Of a stretch of DNA of 5,858 nucleotides, positions 1-5,858 are shown in pieces (within the stretch, counting starts at the first letter, position 1; each line of letters starts with the position of its first letter). A program made the position numbers and the translations under genes. Source of the stretch: Lachnospiraceae bacterium (GTDB lineage Bacteria > Bacillota > Clostridia > Lachnospirales > Lachnospiraceae); assembly GCA_031285465.1 (NCBI GenBank), contig JAITWD010000204.1, positions 1 to 5,858 on the forward strand. Reading direction: 5' to 3'. The notes below the pieces were generated by a model. That model saw only the letters and a program-made list of their open reading frames with translations. It was not told the DNA's origin and made no database searches.

Positions 1-741
1 ACCACCCTGTTACATTTGATCATTGGTTTACTTAAACCACAGTCAGGCAGTATAAGCATATTTGGTAAGACGGCTGAACGATTATCAGCAGAGGAACGTT
101 CTTGGCTTCGTTACGTTCCGGATGAGGTGATCTTAGAAAAAATCACGGCATCGACCTATCTCTCAATGTGGCAGTCGGTATCGCCCAATTATGACAGCTT
201 GCTACAGGAGCGATTATGTGAAGAGTTTGCGGTTGATCCAAAGGAACAATTTCTCAACATGACCTATAGTGAAAATAAGGCCACCCAATTGATCGCTGCA
301 ATATGTGCACGTCCGCGCCTGTTGCTTTTGGATGAGCCAGCTAATTTCATGAATGAAGCGAGTTACCGTCACCTTCTTCATATATTATCGGAACTTAATG
401 GCGAGGGGATGACTATTTTGCTGACGACGGAAAAATATGCAGAGGCAGGAGGGTATAGTAACTGCTATGCCTATCTTAAGGATGGTACGATTAAAAAGAC
501 CGATGGCGTATCAAGTCCGGATCATCGTTGGAAAGTGGTTACGATTGCCGGTGGAGATAAGGAAGTCTTGAATAAATATATGAATGGTTATGAAGAGCGG
601 GGGAATAAAAAAGTCTGCCTATATAAGGAAGATATGACCAAACTTCCTCTTATTTTGCACCGTGCTGGGGGGGATGATTTTATTGTTGAGGAAACTACCC
701 TGGAAGAGGAACTGGATCGCGATTTTTCGCGATGGGAGTAG
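1..741 (+). CDS. ABC transporter ATP-binding protein, 5' end cut by window (degenerate signature and H-loop)
   Basis: This is the C-terminal 246 codons of an ABC ATPase, open from base 1 and ending at TAG 739-741. The true start lies upstream: the first residues (TTLLHLIIGLLKPQSGSI) are what follows the lysine of a Walker A loop, so the Walker A glycines are off the edge. Walker B is intact (LLLLDEP, 319-339) with its catalytic Glu. Other motifs are unusual. The LSGGQ position reads YSENK (265-279), the D-loop region reads NFMNEAS, and the switch-histidine position reads TTEKY (about 424-438) with Glu in place of His. A C-terminal extension of about 75 residues follows the nucleotide-binding core. 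By family, it would sit on the cytoplasmic face and power the membrane subunit encoded next. The pairing resembles the YtrB/EcsA type of Firmicutes exporters. The substrate is unknown. A G7 run (667-673) lies in the reading frame without disrupting it. Confidence 0.9.
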   Translation, partial: TTLLHLIIGLLKPQSGSISIFGKTAERLSAEERSWLRYVPDEVILEKITASTYLSMWQSVSPNYDSLLQERLCEEFAVDPKEQFLNMTYSENKATQLIAAICARPRLLLLDEPANFMNEASYRHLLHILSELNGEGMTILLTTEKYAEAGGYSNCYAYLKDGTIKKTDGVSSPDHRWKVVTIAGGDKEVLNKYMNGYEERGNKKVCLYKEDMTKLPLILHRAGGDDFIVEETTLEEELDRDFSRWE

Positions 742-755
742 TGTACTGGTAATTT

Positions 756-808
756 AAGAATAAGAAAGCATTCAAGAACAAGAAAACATTCAGAATAAGA
801 AAGCATTC
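756..808 (+). repeat. Three-copy imperfect ~18-bp tandem repeat between ATPase and permease genes
   Basis: Three adjacent units fill most of the 74-base gap: AAGAATAAGAAAGCATTC (756-773), AAGAACAAGAAAACATTC (774-791) and AGAATAAGAAAGCATTC (792-808). Unit 2 differs from unit 1 at two positions, and unit 3 matches unit 1 except that it lacks the first A. The + strand is purine-rich. The array ends eight bases before the permease ATG, so it supplies that gene's leader. An in-frame TAA at 750-752 and the lack of a start codon argue against it being coded peptide. Copy number could change by strand slippage, but the sequence does not show that it does. Confidence 0.85.
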
Positions 809-815
809 AATATGA

Positions 816-1799
816 ATGGGTAAAATGGTTATGAATATAAATGAGAAATTTGAGCAATTAAAAGAAGGCTTAAAAGTGCGGTTGTCGGAAGTAGTGGCAT
901 CTGGTCGAGGTTTTGTTAAGCTGGAATGGAGCCGTTGGAGAAGCGAGTATATTACCGAAGGGATTATTCTGACGGTAATCCCAATCCTGATCATGATTGG
1001 GTACATGGTGGGAAAAACGGCCTATTTTGGGATTGCTTCTGGCTTGATGTCACTGCCGGAACCGCTTTATGCTTTGATGGGTATATCACCACAGGCAGTG
1101 ACAGGCAATATTATGTTTTATGTGCTTTTTTCCTTGATGATCTTAAATGTGTTTTTAGCAAGGCGGAAATGTCGACAAATGGTACAGGCGGTTTGGTGGG
1201 AGGAGCGTAACGGGGGCATACGAAGCTTTATTAACCAGTTTGTGAGCCGGGATCAGATGGCAATATACAAATATATTTGGTTGGTTTTTACATTTGTTGT
1301 TGAGTATTTATTGTGGCACGTTATTATGTTGTTGGCGATTTTGATTGGTAGTATTAATGCGCAGCAACGTCAGAATGCATTGGAAGCGATGACGCGATTG
1401 TTTTTTGCAGGTGGATTTGTGATCGTGCTACTCATGTCAGTGGCTTATCTATATGCGATGAAGAAAAAGATAACCATTTATGCGGAATATCGTATTGCCA
1501 GTCGCTTGGTATTTGGCACTTTGATTTTGGGTAATATATATAAGATCCGGGATTTGTTGGTTTGGTTTGGAGACTACGCTAGTGAGAAGACCTCTCTGGT
1601 GTTACCAATGGGTGGGATTAATGATATATTTGGTTGGTTGAACGAATTACGCTGGTTATCACCATTGTCGTGGCTGAATCCGTATTTTGAGACCGGTGGT
1701 TCGTTATTGTGGATCAGGTTGACAATTGGCTTTGTTTTGAGTGGGGTATTGTTTTATTTAGGTCTGCGTATTTACAGAAAAAGGAGTATATTCCCTTAA
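816..1799 (+). CDS. ABC-2-type transporter permease subunit
   Basis: A 327-residue integral membrane protein, probably the membrane partner of the ATPase encoded 74 bases upstream. A roughly 45-residue charged N-terminal region precedes the first membrane segment (about 46-65). Further hydrophobic segments lie near 97-115, 152-180, 194-214, 229-248 (weak) and 298-319, giving about six. The loop EERNGGIRSFINQFVSRDQM (129-148) and the late LSPLSWLNPY (281-290) fit ABC-2 permeases of the EcsB/YtrC type, but this is resemblance and not a firm family assignment. TGA at 813-815 sits in frame directly before ATG 816, so the gene cannot start earlier. In-frame ATGs at 825 and 831 are alternatives, and none has a strong Shine-Dalgarno site; the nearest purine-rich stretch is the end of the tandem repeat. 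Translation may therefore be weak or depend on the upstream gene. The cargo is unknown. Confidence 0.82.
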   Translation: MGKMVMNINEKFEQLKEGLKVRLSEVVASGRGFVKLEWSRWRSEYITEGIILTVIPILIMIGYMVGKTAYFGIASGLMSLPEPLYALMGISPQAVTGNIMFYVLFSLMILNVFLARRKCRQMVQAVWWEERNGGIRSFINQFVSRDQMAIYKYIWLVFTFVVEYLLWHVIMLLAILIGSINAQQRQNALEAMTRLFFAGGFVIVLLMSVAYLYAMKKKITIYAEYRIASRLVFGTLILGNIYKIRDLLVWFGDYASEKTSLVLPMGGINDIFGWLNELRWLSPLSWLNPYFETGGSLLWIRLTIGFVLSGVLFYLGLRIYRKRSIFP

Positions 1800-1933
1800 C
1801 CGTGATGGCTCCTAGCGATAGCCGGCCATGAGTATTTACTGTTATGATTAAAGTATAATTCATGTAAAGTTGCTAAAATTTTACACTTGACTAAGCTAAA
1901 AGCTATGGATTGACGATAAATTTAGAGTGGATG

Positions 1934-1964
1934 TTGGCAACAATAAAGAATTGTGAACGATAAT
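1934..1964 (+). promoter_or_regulatory. Weak candidate sigma-A-type promoter for the glycosyltransferase-like gene
   Basis: TTGGCA (1934-1939) could be a -35 box and GATAAT (1959-1964) a -10 box. The spacer is 19 bases, longer than the usual 16-18, and each box departs from consensus at one position. Transcription would begin near 1971 and leave a leader of about 44 bases before ATG 2015. It is the best pair found in the spacer but could be chance in AT-rich DNA. Confidence 0.25.
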
Positions 1965-2003
1965 CAAGAGATATCCTGGACTTTATTTATAAAACTGTAT
2001 TGG

Positions 2004-2010
2004 AAAGAGG
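2004..2010 (+). promoter_or_regulatory. Ribosome binding site that favours ATG 2015 over TTG 2000
   Basis: AAAGAGG lies four bases before ATG 2015. The frame is also open from TTG 2000, but the purine-rich site would then lie inside the coding region and the TTG has no such site before it. This supports ATG 2015 as the start, although four bases is a short spacing. Confidence 0.6.
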
Positions 2011-2014
2011 TATT

Positions 2015-3841
2015 ATGGCACGCTTTTACGAAGAACATATACACAATAAATATGAACGGCTGATTATTTTGGTAGGATTACTCGTTATATTGAGCTGTGG
2101 TTTATATCGTTTATCGATGCATTTTGGGGTCTGTATCCTAGATGACGAATTTGCCTATTGGGGTATGGGGGCGCAAATGATTGGTCTTGATTGGACCGAG
2201 CTTCTAAACACCACCAGCTTTTATTCTTATGGATATGGATTTGTAACAGCTCCGTTATTGCTGACCGGTCTGCCAGCAGCAACGATGTATCAGATTGCCG
2301 TTATTTTGAATACCGGAATGGTTATGGCCAGCTTTGCCTTGGCATACTGGGTGGTTGCGCAGATATTTGTAGCGGTTGATAAGCGGATGTTGGCGCTAGC
2401 AGCTTTGATTATTACGTTATATAGCAATAACATTGTACAGATGCACATTGCCTGGGGGGAATGCTTATTATATTGTCTTTTTTGGGTAGTTGTCGCATTA
2501 GTTTGTCGTGTTCTACAAAGGAAAAAACTTCTGGACACTATTTTATTGGTGATAGCGGTGGTTTTTCTTTATGCAGTGCATAACCGTACATTGGGTGTGT
2601 TGGCAGCAGTAGTGGGAATAATGGTTTTATTTTATATTATCTCGCTGGTAGAAAAAAAGCCTCGTCATCATCTTTTGGTAGGGCTATTGTGCTTAGGGGT
2701 GCTTTTTTTGCTTGCATCATGGTTTCGCCAGTACACTATTGATAATTGGTATGGTAATAATGAAATTGTTGCAGTCAATGATTATTCTGGGAATCTTCCA
2801 AAAGTAAAAAAATTGAATAGTGCTAGCGGCATCTGGCAGTTATTTATCAGCTTTACGGCTAAGGTATTTGCGCAGGGTACCACCTCGTTTTTGCTTATTA
2901 TACCCCCGGTACTAATTATGGCAGGTTATACATGCCGAAGCCTTTTTGGACGTATTTTTAGGCGTAATAAATTGGTGTGGAGTATTCGTGATTGGATGCT
3001 TTTGTTCGGTGGGGGAGCATATCTGCTGGAATTGGCGATATCGGCATTTTATAAAAGTAGCCCAGTAATAACCGCTCATAATTTTTTCTATAGTCGCTAT
3101 TCTGATTTTGCGATTGGACCACTTATGCTATTTGGATTATGTTTATTGATTGAACATAAGTCACGTTTGCGGATATTGATTTTTAGTCTGACCATTTATA
3201 TTATTAGCGGTATTATTTCCCTTACACAAATACAGCGGGCGACCGATATGACTATAAATAATTTCCATGCAGTGGGAATTTATCGTTTTTTTATTAACCT
3301 TCAAACACCATCGCAAGCGGTAATACGGATGTTTATCGCTGGATTGATTGGGTTTATTCTGATTGCAGGAACTAGCATGATTGTGCAGAAAACAAAGCTG
3401 AAGTGGGCTAAAAGGGCGTTTGTTGCCTGTATTTGCGCGGCAGGGATTTTTTGGGCAGGAAGTGGTTTGCAGACAACCGGCGAATGGTTGCTGCTAAACT
3501 GGAATCAGGGACAACGTATTGTAGCCAGAGTTCAAAGGGAGTTAGAAAAACTGGACGAAAATACGGTCATTTATTATATTATTGGCGGATCGGTCAATCA
3601 TCCGCGCAATGCTATGATGCATTTGAAAACCTTACAGAGTATGGAGCCGGAGCGGGAGATCCATTTGGTTTCGGTGGGTAATCTGCCCGAACGGTATGAT
3701 GGTAATTATGTCTATATGAGTGGTACCGATGAAGAATTAATAAGGGCAATATTAACCCAGAATAAACAGATAATGTATGATTCTTCTGCCCAGTGCATTT
3801 ATGTTGATGAGGGTACTGAGGCAGCAGATCTTTTGAGATGA
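2015..3841 (+). CDS. Polytopic membrane protein, probable GT-C-fold glycosyltransferase
   Basis: A 608-residue protein with about 13 hydrophobic segments and a soluble C-terminal tail of about 100 residues (from about 500). The first membrane segment (about 16-33) is followed by an outer loop with ILDDEFAYWG (42-51) and then FYSYGYGF (69-76). An acidic pair after TM1 is the hallmark of GT-C enzymes such as PMT and ArnT, where it acts as catalytic base or metal ligand. Further family-like points are HIAWGE (144-149), VHNRTLG (188-194) and FYSRYSDF (358-365), the last resembling the conserved Arg-Tyr motif of lipid-linked sugar transferases. By family it would move a sugar from a polyprenyl-phosphate carrier to a wall or surface acceptor outside the membrane; donor and acceptor cannot be read from the sequence. 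It starts at ATG 2015. It ends 29 bases before cysD, so cotranscription is possible. An oligosaccharide flippase or polymerase is a less likely alternative. Confidence 0.72.
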   Translation: MARFYEEHIHNKYERLIILVGLLVILSCGLYRLSMHFGVCILDDEFAYWGMGAQMIGLDWTELLNTTSFYSYGYGFVTAPLLLTGLPAATMYQIAVILNTGMVMASFALAYWVVAQIFVAVDKRMLALAALIITLYSNNIVQMHIAWGECLLYCLFWVVVALVCRVLQRKKLLDTILLVIAVVFLYAVHNRTLGVLAAVVGIMVLFYIISLVEKKPRHHLLVGLLCLGVLFLLASWFRQYTIDNWYGNNEIVAVNDYSGNLPKVKKLNSASGIWQLFISFTAKVFAQGTTSFLLIIPPVLIMAGYTCRSLFGRIFRRNKLVWSIRDWMLLFGGGAYLLELAISAFYKSSPVITAHNFFYSRYSDFAIGPLMLFGLCLLIEHKSRLRILIFSLTIYIISGIISLTQIQRATDMTINNFHAVGIYRFFINLQTPSQAVIRMFIAGLIGFILIAGTSMIVQKTKLKWAKRAFVACICAAGIFWAGSGLQTTGEWLLLNWNQGQRIVARVQRELEKLDENTVIYYIIGGSVNHPRNAMMHLKTLQSMEPEREIHLVSVGNLPERYDGNYVYMSGTDEELIRAILTQNKQIMYDSSAQCIYVDEGTEAADLLR

Positions 3842-3853
3842 TATTATTTAAGT

Positions 3854-3865
3854 GGAAGGCGGGGG
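3854..3865 (+). promoter_or_regulatory. Ribosome binding site of cysD
   Basis: A purine-rich GGAAGGCGGGGG lies in the 29-base gap after the glycosyltransferase-like gene, five bases before ATG 3871. The usual aligned part (GGAAGG) sits 11 bases from the ATG, a little far, while the G run is at five. No promoter or terminator fits in this gap, which supports readthrough from upstream. Confidence 0.6.
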
Positions 3866-3870
3866 TTTAA

Positions 3871-4770
3871 ATGGGTCATTTATCACACCTTGATACATTG
3901 GAAGCAGAAGCAATTTATATAATCAGAGAGGTGGCGGCGGAATGTGATAAGCCGGTGATGCTATACTCTATTGGTAAAGACAGTTCGGTTATGCTACGAT
4001 TGGCACTAAAAGCTTTTTACCCTGAGAAACCACCTTTTCCTTTTATGCATATTGATACCACTTGGAAATTTCATGAGATGATCGATTTTCGTGAAAAAAT
4101 GGTGATGGATCATGGCATAGAGATGTTGGTCTATACCAATGAGGAGGGGGTCAAAGAGGGGATCAATCCCTTTGACCATGGATCGGCGTATACCGACATA
4201 ATGAAGACCCAGGCGTTAAAACAGGCACTTGATCGGTATGGATTTACGGCTGCTTTCGGCGGCGGTCGTCGTGATGAAGAGAAGTCGCGGGCTAAGGAAC
4301 GCATATTCTCCTTCCGCAATGAAAATCATGCCTGGGATCCCAAAAATCAGCGTCCGGAGATGTGGAAAGCTTACAATACCAAATTACATAAAGGCGAAAG
4401 TATGCGGGTTTTTCCTTTATCTAATTGGACCGAGCGTGATATATGGCAATATATCAGGCAGGAAGATATTCCCATCGTCCCGCTATACTTTGCAAAGGAG
4501 CGTCCGGTGGTCTATCGTGATGGTAATATTATTATGGTTGACGATGACCGGATGAAATTATTACCCGGTGAGGAGATAGTGACCCGCTCGGTGCGTTTCC
4601 GTACACTCGGTTGTTACCCGCTGACCGGCGGGATTGAATCGACTGCCAATACACTGGATGATATAGTAAATGAAACACTAAGTGCGGTATCATCCGAACG
4701 GACCAGCCGGGTTATCGATCATGAAGCGGCTGGCAGTATGGAACGGCGGAAAAGGGAGGGATACTTTTGA
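3871..4770 (+). CDS. cysD: Sulfate adenylyltransferase subunit 2 (ATP sulfurylase small subunit)
   Basis: This 299-residue protein is the catalytic subunit of the CysDN ATP sulfurylase, which adenylates sulfate to APS and pyrophosphate in the cytoplasm. It is close to the usual length of about 300. The start LSHLDTLEAEAIYIIREV is typical of the family. The PP-loop SIGKDSS lies at 33-39 and binds the ATP pyrophosphate. HIDTTWKF (60-67), INPFDHGSAYTDIMKTQALK (98-117), FGGGRRDEEKSRAKER (129-144), WDPKNQRPEMW (155-165), VPLYFAKERPVV (203-214) and FRTLGCYPLTGGIES (243-257) are all recognisable CysD blocks. So is the C-terminal IDHEAAGSMERRKREGYF. The third glycine in FGGGRR is usually alanine, a mild change. 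The stop overlaps the TTG start of cysN, as expected for an equimolar complex. The product could feed sulfate assimilation, or PAPS synthesis for sulfation as with NodP; the window does not show which. Confidence 0.97.
   Translation: MGHLSHLDTLEAEAIYIIREVAAECDKPVMLYSIGKDSSVMLRLALKAFYPEKPPFPFMHIDTTWKFHEMIDFREKMVMDHGIEMLVYTNEEGVKEGINPFDHGSAYTDIMKTQALKQALDRYGFTAAFGGGRRDEEKSRAKERIFSFRNENHAWDPKNQRPEMWKAYNTKLHKGESMRVFPLSNWTERDIWQYIRQEDIPIVPLYFAKERPVVYRDGNIIMVDDDRMKLLPGEEIVTRSVRFRTLGCYPLTGGIESTANTLDDIVNETLSAVSSERTSRVIDHEAAGSMERRKREGYF
4149..4177 (+). repeat. Short inverted repeat inside cysD
   Basis: GGTCAAAG (4149-4156) and CTTTGACC (4170-4177) are perfect 8-base arms around a 13-base centre, which could add two more G-C pairs after a bulged A. 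It lies over the codons for a conserved CysD block (GVKEGINPFDHG), so it may be only a by-product of codon choice. Confidence 0.5.
4754..4769 (+). promoter_or_regulatory. Ribosome binding site and overlapping TTG start of cysN
   Basis: GGGAGGG (4754-4760) is a strong Shine-Dalgarno sequence six bases before TTG 4767-4769. The TTG shares two bases with the cysD stop TGA (4768-4770), giving TTGA. No ATG in this frame precedes the G1 loop of cysN, and the next in-frame ATG (4839-4841, codon 25) lies after that essential motif, so the TTG is the best start. The arrangement suggests translational coupling. Confidence 0.8.
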
Positions 4771-5858
4771 GCAAGGGATTGTTGAAATTTATTACTTGTG
4801 GTAGCGTAGACGACGGCAAATCAACCTTGATCGGGCATATGCTATACGATGCTAAGCTATTATATACCGACCAAGAGCAGTCATTAGCATTGGAAAGTAA
4901 GATAGGCAGTCGCGAAGGCGGGTTGGATTATTCGCTATTGTTGGATGGCCTGATGGCTGAACGAGAGCAGGGCATTACGATAGATGTGGCCTATCGGTAC
5001 TTTACTACCGATAGGCGTAGTTTTATTGTGGCTGATACGCCTGGACATGAGGAGTATACAAGAAATATGGCGGTGGGTGCTTCGTTTGCCGATCTGGCGG
5101 TAATTTTGGTCGATGCTGGCAAAGGGATTCTCCTACAGACCAAGCGGCATGCCCGTATTTGCCAACTGATGGGGATTCGTTACTTTGTTTTTGCAGTTAA
5201 TAAAATGGATCTTATTAATTATGATCGGATGCGCTTTGAACGAATTGAAAAGGATATAAAAAAACTGGCAGTTGATCTGGATTTAGCATCTGTAATAGTT
5301 ATTCCGGTGTCGGCTACCGAAGGTGATAATATTACCGAGCGTCCAAAGCTAAGTACTTTAGATATGCCGGGGCAGAATATGCCCTGGTATCAAGGGGCGG
5401 CGCTACTAGAATATTTGGCAGAGGTGGAAATAGGCGAGCCCGATATGGGAGTAAGCGGAGAAGATCATTTGAGGGATAATGATCAGACCGGGAAAGGATT
5501 TGTTCTGCCAGTACAACGCGTTTGTCGACCCAATCATACCTTTCGGGGTTTTCAAGGTCAGATTGAATCAGGTCGGATTGCGGTCGGTGATGATCTGACT
5601 ATCCTTCCAAGCGGTGAGGGTGCAGAGGTGCTTGAAATTCTGGTTGGTGATCGCAGTGAGAAGGAAGCTGTGGCAGGGCAGCCAGTGACACTGCGGTTGG
5701 ATCGGGAGGTGGACATTTCCCGCGGATGTGTCTTGGAAAAGAATTCAGGACTGCGGTGTAGCCATATGTTTACAACGACATTGTTGTGGATGGATGATAT
5801 GGAATTGGTTGCCGGCAGGAATTTTTATATTAAAATAGGTACTAAGCTACTCCCGGCA
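4767..5858 (+). CDS. cysN: Sulfate adenylyltransferase subunit 1 (GTPase subunit), 3' end cut by window
   Basis: The frame from TTG 4767 stays open for 364 codons to the window edge. CysN is an EF-Tu-like GTPase that binds CysD and couples GTP hydrolysis to APS formation. The G motifs appear in order: G1 GSVDDGKS (12-19), G2 within GITIDVAYRYF (69-79), G3 DTPGH (90-94), G4 NKMD (145-148) and G5 SA (182-183). Domain 2 follows, with PVQRVCRPN, FRGFQGQIESGRI and DISRGCVL. Compared with E. coli CysN as remembered, the linker from the GTPase domain to domain 2 looks longer in two places: about eight residues around 189-204 and about thirteen around 221-244, the latter acidic and glycine-rich. The usual subunit is about 470 residues, so roughly the last quarter is missing. 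A CysC (APS kinase) domain could be fused downstream, as in NodQ, but cannot be seen here. Confidence 0.95.
   Translation, partial: MSKGLLKFITCGSVDDGKSTLIGHMLYDAKLLYTDQEQSLALESKIGSREGGLDYSLLLDGLMAEREQGITIDVAYRYFTTDRRSFIVADTPGHEEYTRNMAVGASFADLAVILVDAGKGILLQTKRHARICQLMGIRYFVFAVNKMDLINYDRMRFERIEKDIKKLAVDLDLASVIVIPVSATEGDNITERPKLSTLDMPGQNMPWYQGAALLEYLAEVEIGEPDMGVSGEDHLRDNDQTGKGFVLPVQRVCRPNHTFRGFQGQIESGRIAVGDDLTILPSGEGAEVLEILVGDRSEKEAVAGQPVTLRLDREVDISRGCVLEKNSGLRCSHMFTTTLLWMDDMELVAGRNFYIKIGTKLLPA
4989..5016 (+). repeat. Perfect 11-bp inverted repeat (hairpin) inside cysN
   Basis: GCCTATCGGTA (4989-4999) and TACCGATAGGC (5006-5016) are perfectly complementary around a six-base loop, CTTTAC. The mRNA could form an 11-bp stem about 220 bases into cysN. 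The left arm codes for the conserved AYRY of switch I, and the right arm codes for the less conserved TDRR. No T tract follows, so this is not a standard intrinsic terminator. Confidence 0.75.

Larger units (their letters stand above)
1800..2014. other. AT-rich intergenic spacer with short palindromes; no gene seen
   Basis: The 215 bases between the permease and the glycosyltransferase-like gene hold no convincing ORF or RNA gene. Three things can be seen. First, an imperfect GC-richer inverted repeat lies just after the permease stop (about 1805-1829, GGCT pairing with AGCC across nine bases), with no T tract and so no clear terminator. Second, TAAAATTTTA at 1874-1883 is a perfect 10-base palindrome. 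It overlaps an arm pair TGTAAA (1863-1868) and TTTACA (1880-1885). Third, there is an isolated TATAAT (1854-1859) with no good -35 box at the right distance. The spacer is a plausible place for a new promoter, which would separate the exporter pair from the downstream genes. Confidence 0.6.

Noticed and set aside
667..673. A G7 run in the ATPase gene as a possible phase-variation tract.
   Set aside because: Seven bases is short for efficient slippage, the frame is intact, and only about 22 codons remain after it.
812..823. A three-codon reading frame (ATG AAT GGG TAA) just before the permease start, as a possible leader peptide.
   Set aside because: Too short to judge, and its ATG arises within the same AT-rich stretch as the permease start. 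Nothing marks it as translated.
588..1006. Two overlapping minus-strand ORFs (588-806 and 695-1006) with repeated CFLILN-like peptides.
   Set aside because: The periodic peptides are the reverse-strand reading of the 18-bp tandem repeat, and both ORFs lie opposite convincing + strand genes without a clear start context.
926..1210. Alternative + strand frames inside the permease (926-1210), the glycosyltransferase-like gene (2191-2379, 3433-3681) and cysD (4229-4555).
   Set aside because: They lie wholly inside strongly supported genes, show no family motifs and lack their own ribosome sites.
1796..1830. A possible intrinsic terminator after the permease gene.
   Set aside because: The inverted repeat is short and imperfect and no T tract follows it.
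4149..4177. An inverted repeat in cysD as a regulatory hairpin or protein-binding site.
   Set aside because: Eight-base arms over a conserved protein block are readily explained by codon choice. It is listed as a repeat but not argued to be functional.

Overview
The window reads as a chromosomal segment of a low-to-moderate GC Firmicute, probably from the Clostridia or Negativicutes. This rests on AT-leaning codon use, purine-rich Shine-Dalgarno sites, a TTG start, and an ABC-2 export pair of a kind common in Firmicutes. The genus cannot be named from the sequence. All five genes are on the + strand, and both end genes are cut by the window edges.

Left part (1-1799): the 3' part of an ABC-transporter ATPase gene is followed by an ABC-2-type membrane subunit, so the two are probably one exporter. 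The ATPase keeps Walker B and its catalytic glutamate. Its signature, D-loop and H-loop are far from consensus. The 74-base gap between the two genes is mostly three copies of an approximately 18-base tandem repeat, which ends a few bases before the permease start.

Middle (1800-3841): a roughly 215-base AT-rich spacer holds weak promoter-like signals and a small palindrome. It precedes a 608-residue polytopic membrane protein with GT-C glycosyltransferase features: an Asp-Asp-Glu in the first outer loop, a later Arg-Tyr motif, about 13 membrane segments and a soluble C-terminal tail. Such enzymes transfer sugars from polyprenyl-phosphate donors on the outer face of the membrane.

Right part (3871-5858): cysD and the first 364 codons of cysN encode the two subunits of ATP sulfurylase, which makes adenosine 5'-phosphosulfate (APS) from sulfate and ATP with GTP hydrolysis as the drive. 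cysN starts at a TTG that overlaps the cysD stop, and it does not end within the window. cysD begins only 29 bases after the glycosyltransferase-like gene, so the three may share a transcript. That could be chance packing beside a sulfate-assimilation operon, or a link between sulfate activation and surface-glycan modification; the window cannot decide. No RNA gene, insertion sequence, CRISPR array or clearly new system was found.
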